From: Fidelibacterota bacterium
Lineage (GTDB): Bacteria; Fidelibacterota; UBA2242; B5-G15
Length of the DNA stretch: 8,395 nucleotides
Reading direction: 5' to 3'
NCBI GenBank assembly: GCA_003645825.1
Contig: QNCQ01000068.1
Span: forward strand, 1 to 8,395
The position numbers and the translations under genes were made by a program. The notes under the pieces are model-generated. The model was not told the origin of the DNA, did not search any database, and was given only the letters and a program-made list of their open reading frames with translations. This document shows, one piece after another, positions 6,301 to 8,395 of the stretch; within the stretch, counting starts at the first letter, position 1, and each line of letters opens with the position of its first letter.

Positions 6301-8395
6301 ATTGGAAATGGAGCGAAAGCTCGACAGACTACAGAAAGATCAACGGAGCAGAGGGAAACTCCAAAGATGCAAGTGGCTTGATACCTGATACAGAGGATCT
6401 GAATAGCGATTTTGCTCTAAATGATAGAAACGATTACTTCACAGTCTCATTTTATCTAGATGAACGGGGCGAGAAATATGTTGAGGGACAAACAGTGTTC
6501 GACAATGGGGTCCCGACTGGCTGGAAGTTGTACAGAATCCCTTTGAAGGACTTTGAGAAAGCCAATCCCATGGGAAATATAACTTGGCAAAACATAAAGG
6601 CCTGCAGGATATGGGTAGATGAGTTTAGTAAACCTGACACCATTATGATAGCCAAAATCGAATTTGTTTCCAATGAGTGGGAAGAGCTTGGAGTAGCATC
6701 CGGGGAGGGTAAGCCTTTCACCAGAAATGAAAATGTCTTCGCTGTAAAAGTCATAAACACTGAAGACAATGTTGATACATATAAACCTCCCAGTGGAGTG
6801 GAAGGGGAATATGACAGAATAAACGATATTAGGCTGAAAGAGCAGTCTTTAGTACTTTGGTTTGACGGTCCGGAAGGTCTGAAACCAGGGTATATCTGCG
6901 CCGCACGTAAAGACCTAAGGGAAGACCTTTCCTTTATTAATTATAAAAAAATGAGGCTTTTTATTCATGGGTACAATATAAGAAACGGTGCAGGTTATCA
7001 GTTCACAAAAGATGACACTACCGGGCTACTATTTTTTATCCGCTTTGGCGACAATGAGGACTACTATGAGTATAGACAACCGATTTTCACGGATAACACC
7101 GGAAGCACAATGTGGGACCCCAGAAACAAGCTGGATATTGATCTGGACTTTATCACACAATTGAAAGCTTATTCATCTGAGGAACAGTTCCCGGATAACG
7201 GACATGGAATAAAACAATTCTGGATCTACAAGGATGAAGAGGGTAATATCGTAAAACGAGTCTGGAAGGAAGTCAAAGATGGTCGATACACGGGACGGGT
7301 GGTAGTAGTAAATAGGGAACCTACGGTAACAAAAATTAAAACCCTTACGGTTGGTCTAATAAATGCAAATGAAAGTTTTTCTGCTACGAAAGACCGGGTC
7401 GTGGCGAAGAATGTCCTGGAATCAACTTTATTTGGAGAGGTTTGGATAGACGAGCTACGACTCTCTGAAGTACGGAAAGAACCTGCGTTGGCTTACAGAG
7501 CTAATATTCGATTCGACCTTTCTGATCTTGCAGGGTTTAGTGTGCAGGTGAGTAGAAAAGATGCCGACTACCATACTGTTGAGCAGCAGGTGCTAAGCGA
7601 TGCCAGAGCTCTGAATACCACTCGGAATTTCAAGATAAACGGCACATTCAAACTTGGCAGGCTTCTGCCGCGCAAATGGCAGGTAAATCTTCCTATCTCG
7701 GCTTCGTACTCCAATTTTACAGCAATTCCAAAATATTTTCCCGGTAGAGACATACTAACGGGTGATACTCCACCTGATAGTATTATCAGCCGGAAGAGAG
7801 CCTACGGTTTGAGTGCCAAGTTCAACAAAAAAAGCTCGGATTACTGGTTGACAAAGTACACTATAGACCAGATGGACCTCAATTTCAATGCTTCCTTTAC
7901 TGAAGAATCTGATATCCACACCAGAATAGCGAAAGCAACGTCCTATAACGCTTCCTTTTCATATCGCATTCCCTTCGGAAGGGAAAACTACATTAAGATT
8001 TTCCAGTGGGCAGAATCTATACCTTTCATTGGTGCCTCAATCAAAGATACTCGCTTTTACTATACCCCAAGCAATATGGCTGTTTCCATTTCAACAGGAG
8101 AAGCACGAGGAGAAAGAATAAAAAGATTTGGCACTCAATCGCCGCCAACCTACTCATTCGGTTTGAATAGGAACTTCAAATTTGGATACAAAATATTTGA
8201 TAATCTCAACTTTCTCTTTAACAAAGGCATAAAGAGTGATTTGCGAGATTTCAAAGACGATAAGCTGCGAGCAATTCAAGAATTAAAACCAGGAAGAATC
8301 ACAGGAGTATCCGAAGGTTATAATCTCACATTTAACCCGAAAATTCTATCTTTCCTTAAGCCAAATTTTTCTTATAGCTCGAACTACACCTGGAG
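3372..8395 (+). CDS. sprA: SprA/Sov-like giant outer-membrane protein (partial, C-terminus off the right edge)
   Basis: Family members SprA and Sov form the outer-membrane channel of the type IX secretion system in Bacteroidota. At least 1674 codons are open without a stop; Bacteroidota SprA/Sov are about 2400-2500 aa. Residues 1-22 look like a signal peptide (Arg3, Arg5, then a hydrophobic stretch to about 21) without a lipobox. Family blocks in order are LNIEGKIGDRISLLVDQD (198-215), GDEDEI (232-237), EAGNVSL (242-248), GLFGFK (264-269), the WDLEFKNVYYLG region (from 461), GELWFPFLRPF (538-548), EGSESVTLNG (610-619), GVDYTIDYFSGTLTLL (625-640), FVDDFEGS (771-778), GWKLYRIPL (1050-1058), KEQSLVLW (1156-1163) and WIDELRL (1358-1364). 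After this comes alternating beta-rich sequence like the barrel. An EF-hand-like loop lies at 904-915. The ATG at 3372 has an unusually close AAAGG; an in-frame stop at 3357 and the signal peptide support it. Secretion function outside Bacteroidota is inferred. Confidence 0.88.
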   Translation, partial: MFRVRFVYLYIVLSVFFNIAFPRTESEEGRVYPPKIDFLKKWFADPGIEQKRGLIGLTDSTDWYFLNRNILELRLRGLRAEKGIDDSYRNFIFATTYDGYEVFLPYVIDISRYYENKKQQTLRELFIQTLLKKEEKTKSPMGKIELVGADIAGQRVSLRMSGNISINGKLQNQSRSQVRTGIREGRTTSFIIDQKQQLNIEGKIGDRISLLVDQDSEREFDFENNLRVIYTGDEDEIIQKIEAGNVSLNLQGTQFATYSGKNSGLFGFKTSMKLGGINITTIASVERSEKNALTASGGETETIYTIDDYDYRKNLYFFLDMEFRRNMYPLVNGSTFKFDPNRIVSDLKVYRSVRIEKPGVIYGVAYVDPNDTTQYPELAEKRLFELLEQGKDYEVNRNLGFIRLSSPARDDEIIAVAYRIIDSESNTIKEYGDWDRSPEDTSRIVLKLIKPQNMLPNHPCWDLEFKNVYYLGSVNINPDGFELKIIYTRGKTKEDEVAEDGQTFLQKFGLDIMDKNGNPVPDDIADIEKPAIFNLQQGELWFPFLRPFQYGENDESGERNPNLSPEYSCSAMYDSSRMDYDDIYADKKFQIVVKYKNRSSTLMLKPMIIEGSESVTLNGQPLRKGVDYTIDYFSGTLTLLKPEALDPNADLKVTYETNELFQVDKKTILGARAEYNINEKSFIGLTTLYYSKSVMEDKVELGYEPMRNFLWDINGRFSTDLHFINKTLNYIPGLNLEKPSTFRIEGELARIVSNPNTINNPETGDFSGVGFVDDFEGSKRTMSPPVIRRYWVMSSAPLEKKQNERGFLYWYNPFGGVPTKSIWPNKDVSYRNQTDITEILVLGFDPFWSIAVADGVVPPERAWGGITYSFPPSYYDQSKTKFIEIWVKGDHGRVHIDLGEISEDINGNGILDKEDKPEEGSGFQFGNGTLDPGEDVGIDGVPDEEEYIVNSFGDTLRYGDDSLRFYKRDPEDPHSDNWKWSESSTDYRKINGAEGNSKDASGLIPDTEDLNSDFALNDRNDYFTVSFYLDERGEKYVEGQTVFDNGVPTGWKLYRIPLKDFEKANPMGNITWQNIKACRIWVDEFSKPDTIMIAKIEFVSNEWEELGVASGEGKPFTRNENVFAVKVINTEDNVDTYKPPSGVEGEYDRINDIRLKEQSLVLWFDGPEGLKPGYICAARKDLREDLSFINYKKMRLFIHGYNIRNGAGYQFTKDDTTGLLFFIRFGDNEDYYEYRQPIFTDNTGSTMWDPRNKLDIDLDFITQLKAYSSEEQFPDNGHGIKQFWIYKDEEGNIVKRVWKEVKDGRYTGRVVVVNREPTVTKIKTLTVGLINANESFSATKDRVVAKNVLESTLFGEVWIDELRLSEVRKEPALAYRANIRFDLSDLAGFSVQVSRKDADYHTVEQQVLSDARALNTTRNFKINGTFKLGRLLPRKWQVNLPISASYSNFTAIPKYFPGRDILTGDTPPDSIISRKRAYGLSAKFNKKSSDYWLTKYTIDQMDLNFNASFTEESDIHTRIAKATSYNASFSYRIPFGRENYIKIFQWAESIPFIGASIKDTRFYYTPSNMAVSISTGEARGERIKRFGTQSPPTYSFGLNRNFKFGYKIFDNLNFLFNKGIKSDLRDFKDDKLRAIQELKPGRITGVSEGYNLTFNPKILSFLKPNFSYSSNYTW
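6081..6116 (+). other. EF-hand-like calcium loop inside the SprA-like protein
   Basis: Residues 904-915 read DINGNGILDKED. Acidic or amide side chains fall at loop positions 1, 3, 5, 9 and 12, glycine at 6 and leucine at 8, as in EF-hand and dockerin loops. A second acidic stretch, with GTLDPGEDVGIDG, follows about 20 residues later. Such loops usually bind calcium in secreted proteins. Here binding is inferred from the pattern only. Confidence 0.55.

Noticed and set aside
1..8395. Mobile element, CRISPR array, tRNA or rRNA
   Set aside because: No transposase or integrase motif, regularly spaced direct repeat, or recognisable tRNA or rRNA sequence was seen on either strand.

Overview
The window holds five genes in two divergent blocks around an intergenic region near 2520-2680. 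Codon use is rich in AGA (Arg) and ATA (Ile). An archaeal/Thermotoga-type Ogg2 glycosylase lies beside a SprA-like giant outer-membrane protein. This suggests a diderm bacterium of the Fibrobacteres-Chlorobi-Bacteroidetes superphylum or a nearby candidate phylum (for example WOR-3-like or Caldithrix-like), possibly thermophilic. That placement is inferred from gene content only; there is no rRNA marker.

Minus strand, read right to left: an Ogg2-type 8-oxoguanine DNA glycosylase/lyase (2517-1864), a 141-nt gap with three consecutive inverted repeats, then etfB (1722-832) and etfA (821 to beyond the left edge). EtfB and EtfA form an electron transfer flavoprotein. The EtfB sequence resembles the bifurcating, two-FAD class. 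No partner dehydrogenase is visible.

Plus strand: rdgB/HAM1 (2680-3282), a house-cleaning XTP/dITP pyrophosphatase behind a near-consensus sigma70-type promoter. After 89 nt comes a very long open frame, from 3372 to beyond the right edge (at least 1674 codons). It begins with a signal peptide and carries the conserved blocks of the SprA/Sov family, the outer-membrane translocon of the type IX secretion system in Bacteroidota. It also has an EF-hand-like calcium-loop motif and an apparent beta-barrel region at the right end.

The central divergent pair links two defences against damaged purines: Ogg2 removes oxidised guanine from DNA, and RdgB removes deaminated purine nucleotides from the pool. 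The most unusual element is the SprA homologue, apparently outside the usual Bacteroidota neighbourhood. The etfBA leader and the Ogg2 C-terminal lysine also merit attention. I see no mobile element, CRISPR array, tRNA, rRNA or frameshifted gene.
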